A stretch of DNA of 64,000 bases from Hippopus hippopus (GCA_946811185.2 OX328110.1:22244456-22308455); one strand, 5' to 3'; positions 9,909 to 21,941 are shown, counted from the stretch's first letter. Numbers and translations: made by a program. Notes: generated by a model from the letters alone, not told the origin.

Positions 9909-10100
9909 GAGCCATGCTCTGTGAATAGGGGGTTTAATGCATCTGCAATAAGTATTGACCCAGATCAGTCAGCGCAGGCTGACCTAGGTCAAAACTTTTT
10001 GCTATCGGTCAATTTTCTGCATGTCCAAGGACCATTTATCGGATGACTTACTTGGTATAATGCATTACGAAGATGCACTAAGCCTCATTTGCCAGACAGT
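9909..10100 (+). mobile_element. MITE family D with central deletion
   Basis: GAGCCATGCTCTGTGAATAG preceded by AAAT. The central hairpin and part of the right half are shortened, and the right end (TTTGCCAGACAG) is degraded. Confidence 0.6.
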
Positions 10101-10165
10101 ATTTCACATATTTGAAGGCTTTTCCTCTCTTGGAATAATCGGCGGATCCATGTCTGATTAGCTGT

Positions 10166-10440
10166 AGATCAGACTGGAAGCTCAGTCAAGAAATTGCAGG
10201 GGCCACTGGTTCGAATCCTCCACCTTGGCCAATTTCTTCTCGAGTATTGATTATAGCCGTAGCGACAAGATTCATTTCTCTCCCGACGCTGATAATTGTT
10301 TCGAAAATGGTTGAGTGAAAAAGCAGCCGGTGGCTTTGGAAGAATAATGTGCAAAGAAGCGGTAAAACAGACTGTTGGAGACTATGGATAGGAGCACTGA
10401 CCGCCACGATATAACTTAAATAATCTTAATAATAGAATAC
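10166..10440 (+). mobile_element. tRNA-headed SINE, type 2, decayed
   Basis: Contains GGTTCGAATCCTCC (B box), TTGGCCAATTTCTTCTCGAG, GGTGGCTTTGGAAGAATAAT and GATATAACTTAAATAATCTT. It is the + strand counterpart of the SINE at 50242-50573. Confidence 0.65.
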
Positions 10441-10469
10441 ATGTAATACATTAGAAAACAATACAGGTT

Positions 10470-10682
10470 TTAACCCTAAACCTGCTAAATAAGAAAAAAG
10501 AAACTTTCGAGCTGATATTAAGAGGCCAAATTTTGCTATTTCAAAGTTAATTTTATGGGAAAAAATATCACGATAACAGACAGTGTAGATCTAAGATCAG
10601 ACTGCACGTTCTTTGCAGTCTTATCTTAACCCACGCTGTTCGCAGAAGGTCTTTGTCTCGCGCTTGGCACTAAGAGGGTTAA
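10470..10682 (-). mobile_element. MITE family A copy
   Basis: TTAA at 10470-10473 and 10679-10682 around CCCTAAACCTGCTAAATAAG...CTAAGAGGG. The hairpin core is at about 10595-10625. Confidence 0.8.
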
Positions 10683-10817
10683 AGGATTCATATAAGAACA
10701 GTAACTGCTGTATAGAAGTTGACGACCAGTATAAGAGTTACCTCCCTTGTACTGGAGAATAAAACAACATGACTACGTTTTTCCGCATTTGATGCTTTGA
10801 CGGATTTATTACGGCGT

Positions 10818-11014
10818 TTAACCATTTACCAAACAATCCCGCGTTTTAACGACCCTGATGTAGAGACTTTTGATGCAAGCATTCCTCCTTTTCCCACAAT
10901 GTTTTCTACCCTACCACAGACAAATCTCATAATTTAAGCCACATTTGATTTGTGCTTCTGCAAGTCCTTTCATTGCAGACGAGTCCAGAATTTTTTTTTG
11001 TGGTAAATACTTAA
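10818..11014 (+). mobile_element. MITE family C inserted at a SINE tail
   Basis: TTAA at both ends. The right TTAA is followed at once by CGCCGTTTTCAACATTATTT, the reverse-strand SINE tail, so the element appears to have used the TTAA inside GTGTTTAACGCCG. The internal left hairpin arm is deleted. Confidence 0.65.
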
Positions 11015-11190
11015 CGCCGTTTTCAACATTATTTCACACATATCGCGGCGGCCAGTGCTGCAGTCCAAGTTTCTTTTATCAGTTCTCATCACAATGTTCT
11101 TCCCAGACCATAGGCTGCTTTCCTATATAACCGTCATCAAAACAATGATCAGCGGTGACAGAGAGAGAGATAGATCTGTCCCAACGGCAT
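11011..11190 (-). mobile_element. SINE type 2 fragment
   Basis: TTAACGCCGTTTTCAACATT followed by CGCGGCGGCCAGTG and ATGATCAGCGGTGACAGAGA. The tRNA-like head is missing. Confidence 0.65.
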
Positions 11191-11389
11191 TTGATGCAGC
11201 TCTTCTACGTTTGCCGTTTTCAACTTTTATACAGAGAAAGCACGAACCTGTTCATTTAAATTCAAAACATATTTTATTCTACAGAAGAACAATATACATA
11301 AACAGTGCAATATAATTACAATCAATGAACAGACTCGTTTTGAAAACAGTTGTCGTTATCCTATCAATGGAGTGACAATTTTATCTACT

Positions 11390-11465
11390 GTATGCGTTCT
11401 GATCCTGATCTACATCGTTCGCAATGTCGCATTTAGGCGCCCTTAGCAGCTAAGAGTTTCAGATG
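11390..11465 (-). repeat. Family A remnant
   Basis: GATCCTGATCTACATCGTTC, then GCGCCCTTAGCAGCTAAGAG. The right-hand third of an A copy. Confidence 0.4.
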
Positions 11466-11499
11466 AGTACAACTTCTCACATGTAATTTTGTTTGTTTT

Positions 11500-11715
11500 T
11501 CAATGTAATCTGTAGTTGTTTTCCAAAATTTCCATCGGTAAACATAAAGTACTTCAAGTACTACCGGCACACACATTTTTCCCCAATTGTACTGATATAA
11601 ATACATATATTTTTTTCACATCTCGTTCTTATCTTGTGTAACTGTATTGGCTAAAACTATGTTTGTATCTAATGCCAAATAAAGATTATGTTATGTCATG
11701 TTATGTTCTCAGCAT
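11500..11715. other. Possible retroelement 3' tail
   Basis: TGCCAAATAAAGATTATGTT ends in imperfect ATGTT repeats. AATAAA followed by a short tandem tail resembles a LINE 3' end, but no reverse-transcriptase sequence precedes it. Confidence 0.2.
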
Positions 11716-12129
11716 TTCATTGTATAAGTGAACCCTAGTCCCGTCTTAGAGCGTTGAGAAACATATTGCCGCTTTGATGTGTTTCGCACCAGTGTAGTTT
11801 CGCACTTAAGTCTCCTTTGCTCCATATTTAATATTGCCTATAATGACAAATGCAGTTGCTCGGCCATTTGTTATTTATCTTTCTTGTCTTCGAAAGCTTT
11901 ACACATACGTAAGACCAAAGAAAATAATGAACTGGCTGTGAATTCATGGCTTCAAAGCCTATTTTGGCATCTTTTGTTGAATCATTTTCAGGTAAAATCA
12001 TCAACTGAGTGGAGACGGGATGAAGTGGCTTAACCCACAGACTGCCGATCATATCAAACAGGCATTTTTGTCCCAGAAATAAGATCTTAATAAGAGTAAT
12101 GTTAAGGTTGCCCTTGTCTGTGATGTCTC

Positions 12130-12243
12130 AGCAAGGTGGACAGTGTAGATCAATGATCAGACTGCATATTTTGTGCAGTCTGATCTTGACCTACATTGAC
12201 TGCCTAAGCAACTTAAGGAGTGAAAGGCACTTTAAGGGTTATA
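12130..12243. repeat. Family A hairpin remnant
   Basis: GGACAGTGTAGATCAATGAT, then TTTTGTGCAGTCTGATCTTG and ACCTACATTGACTGCC. Most of the flanking element is lost. Confidence 0.5.
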
Positions 12244-12580
12244 ACAGTGAATTGTAGACTATTTGAATACTCAAGATCAGTACATGTTCTCCTCCCGCTT
12301 TCCCTAACATTTTTGTGTAGATCTGGCCCTTGTATAATAATTTTTTTAATGATGAAATTTTCTATGGAAAGTATTTTATTTTATAGCGTTTGAATTTGTT
12401 ATACCCTATTTTTTCTGCAGAAAAGCAGATAGGCCATAAAATCCTAACATCAAATTATGCAGTTATCACTGTGCTAAGAGGAAATAGGCAAAGCTTACTA
12501 TTTTAAAGCAAAGTAAAATTTCCAGATAAAGCTGAAGCAATGAGGTTATTATATAGTAACCTCATATATATTCATTCTTT

Positions 12581-12903
12581 GATTGATTGATTGTTTGGTG
12601 TTTAATGTCATTTTCAACATTATTTTAGTTATATCGCGGCGGCCAGTGCACCTATCCATGCGTTCCTGGAGTCTCTTTTACCAGTACTTCGCACAATTTT
12701 CTTTCCAAGCCACTGGCTGCTTTTCCACATAATCATCGTAGAAAAAATGGTCAGTGGTGGGAGAGGAATGAATCCTGTTGCAGTGACTATCATCAATCCT
12801 CGAAAAGAAATTGGCCAAGCCAGGGGTCGTAGCCAGGGATCGAACCCTGAACCCCGTGTTCTCAAGTACTGCACGCTACCGACTGAGCTACCGGGACTTG
12901 GCT
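12581..12903 (-). mobile_element. SINE type 2, near full length
   Basis: Read on the minus strand: a tRNA-like head with TAGCTCAGTCGGTAG (A box) and GGTTCGATCCC (B box), a GC-richer body, then the common tail ending in (ATCA)n. A target duplication TTCATTCTTT is present at 12571-12580 and 12904-12913. Confidence 0.85.
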
Positions 12904-12911
12904 TTCATTCT

Positions 12912-13140
12912 TTAATCCTGTACCACACAATCCCAAGTTTTAAGGACCCTGAACAAGAAGCCTTTTGAAAACATCGTAGGAAAAGGAGAAAATGCTGGTA
13001 ACCAGCATTTTCTCCTTTTCCCATAATGTTTTCTACCATATTAAAGAAAGAAATCATCATTTGAGCTACATTTATTTTTTTGTCTGCAAATGCTTTCAGT
13101 TTGGTCAAGGCCAAAATTTTGTCGTTTGCTTACTAGTTAA
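12912..13140 (+). mobile_element. MITE family C copy
   Basis: TTAA at 12912-12915 and 13137-13140. The hairpin at about 12966-13032 is nearly perfect. Its right TTAA is also the left TTAA of the next copy. Confidence 0.8.
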
Positions 13141-13360
13141 TCCTTTACCACATGATAAAATTTTAGATTATTCCAAACTCAAAATAATTTGCAGACAACA
13201 TATTAGATACAGCTCATATGGTGGGCTTTGTCTCCAATAGGGTAGAACACATTGTGAGAAAAGGAGAAAATACTTGTTACCAGCATTTTCGCTTTTTCCT
13301 ACAATGTTATTAATTAAAATTTCCTTAGGGTTATTGAAACTTAGGTTTGTGTGGTAATAT
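13137..13360 (-). mobile_element. MITE family C copy, abutting the previous one
   Basis: Starts TTAATCCTTTACCACATGAT in the opposite orientation and shares the TTAA at 13137-13140. The right half is diverged. Confidence 0.65.
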
Positions 13361-14302
13361 TCTGAAATATTTAACAAAATGATCTATTAAGAGGATAAAA
13401 GTCAAAACTGACATACACTTTATAGTTTTGATGTTTTAATACTGGTAAAAGAGGTTAATGAGATACATAAATAACAATACTACATGTATTTCAACTGATA
13501 TTACTGATGAAATATTGATATTGATTGTGCAACATGTTTTGAAAGCATTTTCCATCTCCACTGCCTTCATAATGCACGATTGCCTTCACAGGGAGCATCA
13601 TACATTTATGAAACATAGTACATGTAGCTTCATATGTCATTCTCTTGTTTTTTTCTTTAAACATGTAACTCTTTAACAGATAATTAAATTTTAGACATGA
13701 CCAAAGTTGTGAATAGTGTTTTCAGTAGGCAAATACAATTTGGCTCAAAAGATGGTTTCTGGCTGAGAAACGGGTAGAAAACATTTTTGTACAAGACAAA
13801 ATGCTGGTAACCTGGATTTTCTTATTCCACAATATGTTCAATACAGGTACCTTTTTCTTCAGGGTCTCTAAAACACTGAATTGTTTGTTAAAGGATTAAA
13901 GTGGCAAAAACAAAAAACCCAAAATTGACATGCTTTGTTTCTCAATCAAATCAAATCCAATGATGTACACGAGTACATAAAGTGTGCAGGAAGACACTCA
14001 GACTTAGAGATAGAATTCTGGTCTGATGAATGTTCAGAGAAAAGGATCCCCAGAAGGATTTCACTCATATAAAACGGTTTTCAAATTTTCATTTCAGATG
14101 CTGTTGTTTATTTCTAATATTCTACAGAGGATGGCTCCTTCAAACTACCGGTTTGGTGGTTACATGTTTGAAGATCAGAATCTGAGCACACTATTTATAA
14201 GCCATTACGCATTTCCATGGACATTTACTCAACAGCAAGATTCAACAGCTTCAGAGCAATTGTATCAACTATCCAAAACATCTTTTTCAATGCCACATGA
14301 AA

Positions 14303-14922
14303 TATACTCAGTTCCATAAATAAGTGTGCACTTAATTTTCTTTTATTTCTCGTCGCATGTTTTACTGAAGACCAACAAATTTGGTATCATACTTTACTTA
14401 GAAAATGCCAGGCTAATCAGATTTTGACTAACAGAAAGTTTAATTTAGGTTTTTGCAGTTCAAATGAAGGTGGTACTAAAATCAAAGTTGCAAAAGTACT
14501 CAAAGACTAAGGTAACATTAAAGTTAGGTTTTGGCCACCGCTCTCATTCAGGAATGGAATAACATTCCTGATGCAATGATTTTACATTATGGAAGGTCTA
14601 TGCGACGTCGAATAATTGCCTGTATCGACTGCAGAGGTGGCCATACAAGATATTGATTGAAAAATTACAAGAACTTTAAGAAAAACCTAACTTTAATGTT
14701 ACCTTAGTCTTTGAGTACTTTTGCAACTTTGGTTTTAGTACTACCTTCATTTAAACTGCAAAAACCTAACTGAAACTTTCTGTTTGTCAAAATCTGATTA
14801 GCCTGGCATTTTCTACAGACTCGGAACTAAAGTATGATACCAAATTTGTTGGTCTTCAGTAAAACATGCAACGAGAAATAAAAGAAAATTAAGTACACAA
14901 TTATTTATGGAACTGAGTATAT
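14303..14922. mobile_element. Large foldback (inverted-repeat) element
   Basis: Two arms of about 230 bp, 14303-14532 and 14682-14922, are inverted copies of each other. They begin TATACTCAGTTCCATAAATA and end with its complement, and the inner ends are ACATTAAAGTTAGGTTTT and complement. They flank a ~150 bp spacer that contains a small GGAATGGAATAACATTCC dyad. Arm identity looks about 90% by eye. No coding capacity. Confidence 0.85.
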
Positions 14923-15101
14923 TAAATGTATTATGTGCTATGGATATTCCAAGCCAGTAAAATACAAGGCAAGCTTCATAAATCATGACAGTCCAAATGG
15001 CAATAGATGCAACAGAAGTTAATCAGGATGTACCATCAGATATGATTTGCCTGTCATTTTCCTACAGCTGTTAGAAGAATAGGCATCCTGTTAACTTATT
15101 A

Positions 15102-15309
15102 TTAACCCTTAAGCTGCTAAGCTCAACTCACTGACCTTTTGCAGACAGTGTAGATTAAGAACAGATTGCACAGGCCGTGCAGTCTGATCTTGGATCTACA
15201 CTGTCCGGTGAGGAGCTATCTTTCCAACAAAAATACCCTTGAAATAGCAAATCTTTGGTTTTTACTGTTGGCTTAAAAGTTTTGAGTTATTTAGCAGTCT
15301 AAGGGTTAA
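15102..15309 (+). mobile_element. MITE family A copy
   Basis: TTAACCCTTAAGCTGCTAAG start and AGTCTAAGGGTTAA end, TTAA on both sides. The hairpin is at about 15144-15207. Confidence 0.85.
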
Positions 15310-15505
15310 ATGAGCTCGTGTTTCAACAGCTGGGGGAGGGGAGCAGTAGAAAAGATTGTGAGACAAAATTGAAAATGCTGGAAATCTTTTTCCCACAATG
15401 TTTTCTATCCTTTTAATGGCAAATCTCATCAGTTGAGCTACATGTGTCACCTGCTTTATTAATCCTCTCAACTTGGACCAGTCCAATTTTTATTTTCTGA
15501 AAGAG

Positions 15506-15716
15506 TTAACTCTTTACCAAACAATTCTGATGTAAAGGGCTTTTGACTATAGTGAAGAAAAAGGAGACAATGTTGGTCATTAGCTTTTTATACTTTTCCC
15601 ACAATGTTTTATTATCCTTTCGAAAATAAATCTCATCATTTGAGACTCACTTATTTCATCATCCAACATTGCTTTCAAAATGGAAAGTTGAAAATTTTTG
15701 AAATGGTAAAAGTTAA
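15506..15716 (+). mobile_element. MITE family C copy
   Basis: TTAA at 15506-15509 and 15713-15716. Left terminus CTCTTTACCAAACAATTCTG. The hairpin is degraded. Confidence 0.7.
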
Positions 15717-16084
15717 AACAATTACATTGTTTTATGCTAATGGTACTCTGGTTTCTTCACTCTGATATATATACCAGGCCTACTTCTGATAAAGCCATTG
15801 TTGAATTTGTTAAGCCTTGTTAGTTGCTGGACCAGTGACAGCCTGGTGATATGATATCAGCAGATACAGTGGTCAACTCTCTACATCCTGTAGATAATTT
15901 TTTGTGCATTACAGCAGTCCACTTTTGAAAACATTTTGACTAAAGGACGAATTGGTCAAAATAAGCAATATCGACCTTTGACAAGTTTTCATAAATACTC
16001 ACCGTTTACATCTTATTTTTTTCCACAATTTACAAGGATACTTCTGAAGTTGTATGCTGCAAAAATGCTGAGGAAAAATGGTTT

Positions 16085-16251
16085 TAGAAACAATGTGGGA
16101 AAAGACAACTAACAATTTCTCCTTCACAAGACAATGTTTTCTACCCTATTGTACAGTTGGAGCCAAAATCAATTTGTCTTCTGCAAATGCTTTGGGTTTG
16201 AACTGCAAATGCTTTGGATTTAAACAAGTCAAACATTTTATCATTTATTAA
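16085..16251 (+). mobile_element. MITE family C, partial
   Basis: AACAATGTGGGAAAAG, then ACAATGTTTTCTACCCTATT and a partly duplicated CTGCAAATGCTTTGG. It ends at the TTAA 16248-16251 that begins the next copy. Confidence 0.55.
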
Positions 16252-16473
16252 CTCTTTACCAGATGACAAAATTTTAGACTGGTCAATACTGAAAGCCTTT
16301 TCAGACAATAAATTAGATGTGGCTCAAATGATTGGAGTTGTTTCTGAAAGTTTTTATAACACTGTGGGAAAAGGAGAAAATGCTGTTTACCAGCATTTTC
16401 TCCTTTTCCCACACTGTTTTCAAAAGCATTCCTTCTCAGTGGCGTTAAAAGTCGGGATTGTGTGGTAAAGGGA
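16248..16473 (-). mobile_element. MITE family C copy
   Basis: TTAACTCTTTACCAGATGAC start. The hairpin at about 16358-16424 is nearly perfect. Right end TGTGTGGTAAAGGG without TTAA. Confidence 0.75.
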
Positions 16474-17005
16474 AAGAGTAAAATAAATAGATCTATAGAG
16501 TGAGAAAGTATGAAAATTTTGTAAATATTTGTTAATATCACATTTGTAATAACATAACACTTTTATATTATTATCATGTTGATAAGACCCCTTGATGCAG
16601 CAAATTTCTGGTTTGGAAAAATATTGTGAGAAAATTCAAATTTGTTTAATTACCTTTTCTTACATTGTTTTCAGAGGACTATTTGTGCAGCAAATAGGAC
16701 TTGTATTTAACTGAATTTCTATATCCGCCCAAGCTCAAAATGAGTGAATTTTACTATATTGCTTTAAGTCTTAAAAGTGGCATCAAGGACTTTTGTTCTA
16801 CACAATGTTATTATTATTATTTCATGATTTGACTAAGTCTTGAAACCTACATGTACCTTTACACTTAGTACTTGATAAAATCTGAAGGAGATGGAGAAAA
16901 ATCATTGAAAGATTGAGATAGAAACATTGTGGCAAACAGATATTGCTTTACTGTGAGCAATATCATATATTTGGTCACAAAAAAGTAGAACTACATGGTT
17001 AGGTT

Positions 17006-17215
17006 TTAACCCTTTAGCTGCCAAGCACGACTCACAGACCTTTGGCAGACAGTGTAGATCAAGATCAGACTGCACAGAACGTGCAGTCTGATCTTGGATC
17101 TATACTTTCCGATAAGAAGATTTTTTCTCACCCAAAAAATAAATCAAAACAACAACATTCAGGTTTTTACTATTGGCTGGAAAGTTTCATTTCATTTATA
17201 AAGCAAGAGGGTTAA
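17006..17215 (+). mobile_element. MITE family A copy
   Basis: TTAA at 17006-17009 and 17212-17215. The palindrome at about 17044-17110 is well preserved apart from the outer right arm. Confidence 0.85.
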
Positions 17216-17360
17216 ATACTCTCTTAGCTGTGAGTTGTAGTTGGTCTTGTATTTGGTGCCCGCAGTCATGGTTCTTATACAGTGTCATTCTTCCATCAGG
17301 AGAAAGCTCTGAAAGTATATTCGTAAGAGATGTTTGTAAATATAGTATCTCAAGAAATAC

Positions 17361-17425
17361 AAGTTTTTAGTTCACCAGAGCAAAAAGTGCTCAGTCAGAG
17401 CTATTTAGCTCCAGTCATTAATCTA
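17361..17425. repeat. Possible common mollusc repeat fragment
   Basis: AGTTCACCAGAGCAAAAAGT then GCTCAGTCAGAGCTATTTAG resembles the widespread CTCACCTGAGCAC-type repeat I recall from bivalve genomes. Diverged. Confidence 0.3.
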
Positions 17426-18432
17426 TCTTTTGTAAATTTTTCTATTGTTGACATTTTTTTAAAATCATCTGGAACTGAGTTTAAAGCTGTTTGTAACAGT
17501 ATTTTGGTCAAATTAAAGCTGCAAAAATTTAATGTTGAAGGCGGCAAAAAACTTGATTCAATCAACAACTAATCACACCTGATAGCTTACCTTCCTACGA
17601 GTCTCTTGGCTTTTCTTTGTATGTATCCATCACAGCAACTGGCTGCTTTTCAGCTGACAAGTTTATGTCCAGAACAGACTAAAATTACATTGATCTTTGT
17701 CAAATGGATGGGCCATGGCTCAAAAAATAGTGTGGAAAAGTGTATTACTGGTGAGAGATGTTCATGAAACAGTGGCTGCAATGATAATACCAAATTACTC
17801 TTGTAAATTTGTTGTTAAACTCATACTTCAAAAAAGCCTAGCCTGTTGGATTTTTGTTTATCTCTCTGTACTGAGACAACATTTGATAAAAAAAAATCAT
17901 GTGAATTTCATCAGTAATTTGGGTACGTCTATCCTATTGGTCATTTGTTTCCCTTTGAAAAGGAAATCATGCTTGAAATTGTCTGTGATGTAAAGGTTTA
18001 CTATTGGTTAAATAACATGAAATAAATGTGACAAATTATGCTTGTACATAAAATAACCTTTAAATCATTATAGAATACCTTGACAGTCTCTGTATTGTCC
18101 AATAGCTTTCATATCCTTTGCTGGATTACACAGGACATAATATCTTTTCAATGAAGATTCAGTGGTGAACTTCACTGATACCAAAGTTCCCTTCCACAAA
18201 CCCACCCTGGGATACTCAAAGAATTGCTATACCTGTAATAAATGACAAGGTGGTCATTATTGTACCCAATACTGACATCAGCCTGATTATCTTGTATGTG
18301 TTCATCTGTATGTATAATGCACCTGTAAGCCTTTCACTGAGACATTTTTTATGAAAACTGCATGTTAGATTTGAACATGTATTGTCTATATCAAAGAACT
18401 GGGCGGGGGTATTAACAGTAATTCTTGAACAC

Positions 18433-18610
18433 TGTATTAACTTGTAACCAAACGACAAGATTATTGACTTGTATAAATTGAAAGCACTCATAGACGAAAG
18501 AATAAGACTGGCTAACCACTGTATTAACTAGTTACCAAATGACAGGGTTATTGACTTGTATAAATTGAAAGCAATCACAGACAAAAAAATAAGAATGTCT
18601 AAGCATTTGA
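18433..18610. repeat. Tandem duplication of MITE C end
   Basis: Two ~92-bp copies starting GTATTAACTTGTAACCAAAC (18432) and GTATTAACTAGTTACCAAAT (18521). Each continues ATTGACTTGTATAAATTGAA. The second runs on into a full C element. Confidence 0.7.
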
Positions 18611-18750
18611 AATTTGTTTTTGGAAGGGTAGGAAATATGGTGGGAAAAGGAGAAAATGATGGTTACCAGCATTTTCTCCTTTTTCCACAATGTTTTCCTA
18701 AACCCTTTTCTTTAGGGTCATTAGAACTTGGGATTGTTTGGTAATGGGTT
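18524..18750 (-). mobile_element. MITE family C copy
   Basis: TTAA at 18524-18527 and end TTGTTTGGTAATGGGTT. The hairpin at about 18635-18700 has GGTTACCAGC at its centre. Confidence 0.7.
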
Positions 18751-18882
18751 GAACATTTCATTCATATGCCAGTCAGTGCATCTGTTCCTAGGTATCTTTG
18801 CTAAGGACCTAGCACAACACTCTAGTTCACTGCATATTGCATTTTTTTAAAGGACCCTCAGCCTGCGAAGCATTATTAACAC

Positions 18883-19105
18883 TTAACCACACAATCCTGA
18901 GTTTTAATGATCCTGAGGAAAACACTCTCTGAAAACATTGTAGAAAAATGAGAAAATACTTGTCACCGGCATTTTCTCATATTCCAACAATGTTTTCTAC
19001 CCTCCCAAAGACAAATTCCATCATTTGAGCCACACATATAATTGTCGTCTGCAAATCCTTTCAATTTGGACCAGTGAAAGATTTTGTCGTGTGGTAAAAA
19101 GTTAA
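18883..19105 (+). mobile_element. MITE family C copy
   Basis: TTAACCACACAATCCTGAGT start, TTAA at 18883-18886 and 19102-19105. Hairpin moderately mutated. Confidence 0.75.
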
Positions 19106-19114
19106 ATATGCTTT

Positions 19115-19195
19115 TCAGGGAAGTGTTGATCAAGATCAGACTGCACTGAACATGCAGTCTGATCTTGAATCTGAACTGTCTTATATGATTTGACC
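19115..19195 (+). repeat. Family A hairpin remnant
   Basis: GATCAAGATCAGACTGCACT then GAACATGCAGTCTGATCTTG, without recognisable termini. It directly follows a C element. Confidence 0.5.
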
Positions 19196-19462
19196 TTTGA
19201 AATCACAATATTGGAGCAGCTTCAATGACTTAAAATTTCCATTTATGTAATTGTTTACAGATTAATATTACCAGTATTAGGCTTATGCTCTGCACTGCCT
19301 CACCAGGGACACCAGAAGATTTGTTGAAACTACCTGTTTCAGTGTATCAATATGGCATGTGTCAGTACACACAAATCTCCACTTTTTCAAGATAATCCAT
19401 TAGATTTTGGCTTCAAATCACTGTCTTACTTTCTAAAATTTCCATCTGTGTTGAATATTTTT

Positions 19463-19715
19463 GAACAATGCTCTGGCAAAAAGGGGGCTTAAAGCATCTC
19501 CGTGATGCATTGTACCAAGCAAGTCATCACATAATCATGGATCCAAAAAATTAATTTGATCTAACAACCGACTCAACTCTGAGGTAGACTGGTCCACTGA
19601 TATGCAGAAAATTGACCAAGAGCTAAAAAGTTTTGATCCAGGTAAGCCTGCACGGGCTAACCTGGGTCGATACTTTTTGCAGATGCAATAAGCCCTCTTT
19701 TCATAGAGCATGGCA
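19463..19715 (-). mobile_element. MITE family D copy
   Basis: GAACAATGCTCTGGCAAAAA to AGAGCATGGCAT. The central palindrome is partly deleted. Confidence 0.65.
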
Positions 19716-21107
19716 TATTTCTAAAAAGGAGCTTTCTAGCCTTATTCCTGAAAGAAATCACAATTACCTCATTTCCAAAACTAAACTTGTTTATGGCAGA
19801 TCATCTTTAGTTGCAAAAGAGAGATCACAGATTATTTTGATGAGCAGTCATCTGTAAGGTTAACAACGTCACTACCAGCATTCAGTGGCGTAGCTAGCCA
19901 AAAATAAAGTACACGCAAAAGTGATACCGAATGCATTATCCAAAGCGTACTTAAAATTGGAGGGGGACTGCCCAGGAGGGCCTCCACAGAATTTCTTTTT
20001 TTAATTGTAGAAGCTATTTGGTGGCCTCTGTAGATAGTTTTTTGGCAGAATTTTCTCTTTTTTTTTTTTTAATATTTTTAAAAGTGTATGCAACTGTATT
20101 TTTTTGCGTAAGGTTACAGGCAGCTACGCCCCTGTCACTGTACTTTGTTTTAAAAAAATTAACAAAAATTACTAGATTTAAACACTGAAATTATATTCAA
20201 GTGGCATGAACATGATGCAAATAATTACCCAAACAGCAAGTCTGCTGTTGCTGTTTATGATGACATTGCCAACATACAATGTACTCTGCTATGGGACGTT
20301 GACACCTCGTAGATCTAGCCAATCATAACATTGTTTACATCATCAAGCACAACCTGAAAAAAAAAATGTTTAATTGATATATATTAGAAAAATATCAAAA
20401 ATGTATTCATTATGTTATCGCGTTTCTTTCCTAACAAGTGGTCGAGAAGAATATCTATTTATGAGGCTGTCCTAAACCTTGAAATACTGGAATTATCGGA
20501 GGCTGAATTTAACAGCGGACACGAATATATGCAGTCGCCCTCGGCACATTGAGGATTTAAAGTTTAAATATCTGCTTTCAAACGTCTTGCTTAGTACTTA
20601 TGCTTTCATTTTATGCCTTCACACAACTGTGAAACGTTAAAGAAACGTGATTCATATATTTTAATTTAGATCTAATTCCATTAAGAAAATGTTAATCTAT
20701 TGAATACGAAACCAAAAGTAGGTTCAAACACCAAACTGTTTACCTGCATTGAATACGATCTGTCCTTGCTTGTGGCGTGTACACAGTCATAACGCTCTCT
20801 GATCAATAAATGAAATTTTCAGATCGCTCGAACTTTTAAAAGCTACCTTAATCTTCGGTAATTGCATCATGTATCTTTCCACATACTGTGCGGAATAGGA
20901 GATAAATTTATGCTAGATCTAGAACTCTCATGGTCACGTGACGAGACTTACAGACCCAAAATGACCAATAGACAGATCAAAATGGCCACGGGTTATTTCC
21001 TTGAAAATGCTATGGACCATTCGGACTCGTCTCTGATTGCATTTCCGCGAATTATTGTTCTGAAAATGACCCTGTCGGACTCATTAGCCTCACTAGCCAT
21101 TGTTTGT

Positions 21108-21471
21108 CTGTCAGTATGTATACCAGCCTGCCTGTCTGTCTGTCGCTCCGTCTGTCTGTTTGTGTTTTTCTATTCTTAACTCGTCTCATATCAATTTTTC
21201 TTTTGCATTTAAAAAAGTAAAATAGTTAATCCAAACATGATTCCAGTTAACTTGGAGTCATGATAGATAGATAGATTGATTGATTGATTGATTATATGGT
21301 GTTTAACACCGTTTTCAACATTATGATAGATAGATAGATAGATGGGCATCCATCCATCCATCCATCCATGTTTGTGCATTTAAAAGTGTAAAGTTTATCG
21401 AAATAAAAATCCAGTTAACTTGGAGATTGATTGATAGATAAATAGATAGATAGATACACGTAGATAGATAG

Positions 21472-21503
<32 letters not shown>

Positions 21504-21773
21504 GGTTGGTTAGGTGGATGGGTGGGTTGAAGAATGGATGGATGTATGGAGCGACGGACAACCGAACGGACGGAGACAGACAGAAGGACGGACAGAGACA
21601 GACGGATGGACGCACAGACTGACGGACGGACGGTCGGCCGAATGATTTCGTTTGGACGAACGCACAGATAGATTGACGGATGGACAGACAGACACATAGA
21701 CAAACGGACCGACGAGCGGACGGACGGACAGACAATTTACGGACGGGCTGACAGACAGATAGATTGACGGAGG

Positions 21774-21815
<42 letters not shown>

Positions 21816-21830
21816 ATGTAACATTATGTC
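21108..21830. repeat. Microsatellite block (TCTG, GATA, GGAY, CAGA units)
   Basis: TCTG repeats at 21108-21165, GATT/GATA at 21262-21340, ATCC at 21347-21370, GATA at 21430-21502, degenerate GGAC/GGAT units to about 21770, and CAGA at 21776-21816. The long reading frames across it are Ser/Val/Cys/Leu-rich tetranucleotide translations, not genes. Confidence 0.9.
21276..21326 (-). mobile_element. SINE tail fragment
   Basis: TTGATTGATTGATTATATGG then TGTTTAACACCGTTTTCAAC and ATTATG, the 3' terminal ~50 bp of a SINE embedded in the microsatellite block. Confidence 0.6.
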
Positions 21831-21941
21831 CCGCTGATCCTATGATATAATTGGTTTACTATGATATTGTAACTGGACATTTGTACCAGTCTGATACATG
21901 ATAGAAATATTTTTCCCGTGTTGACCTGAGGTATGTTTCCT

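Noticed and set aside
14026..14319. 97-codon frame before the foldback element
   Set aside because: Ends inside the foldback arm and has no known motif; mentioned only as a neighbour.
21395..21824. Three overlapping Ser/Val/Cys/Pro-rich frames
   Set aside because: Translations of GATA/GGAC/CAGA tetranucleotide repeats.
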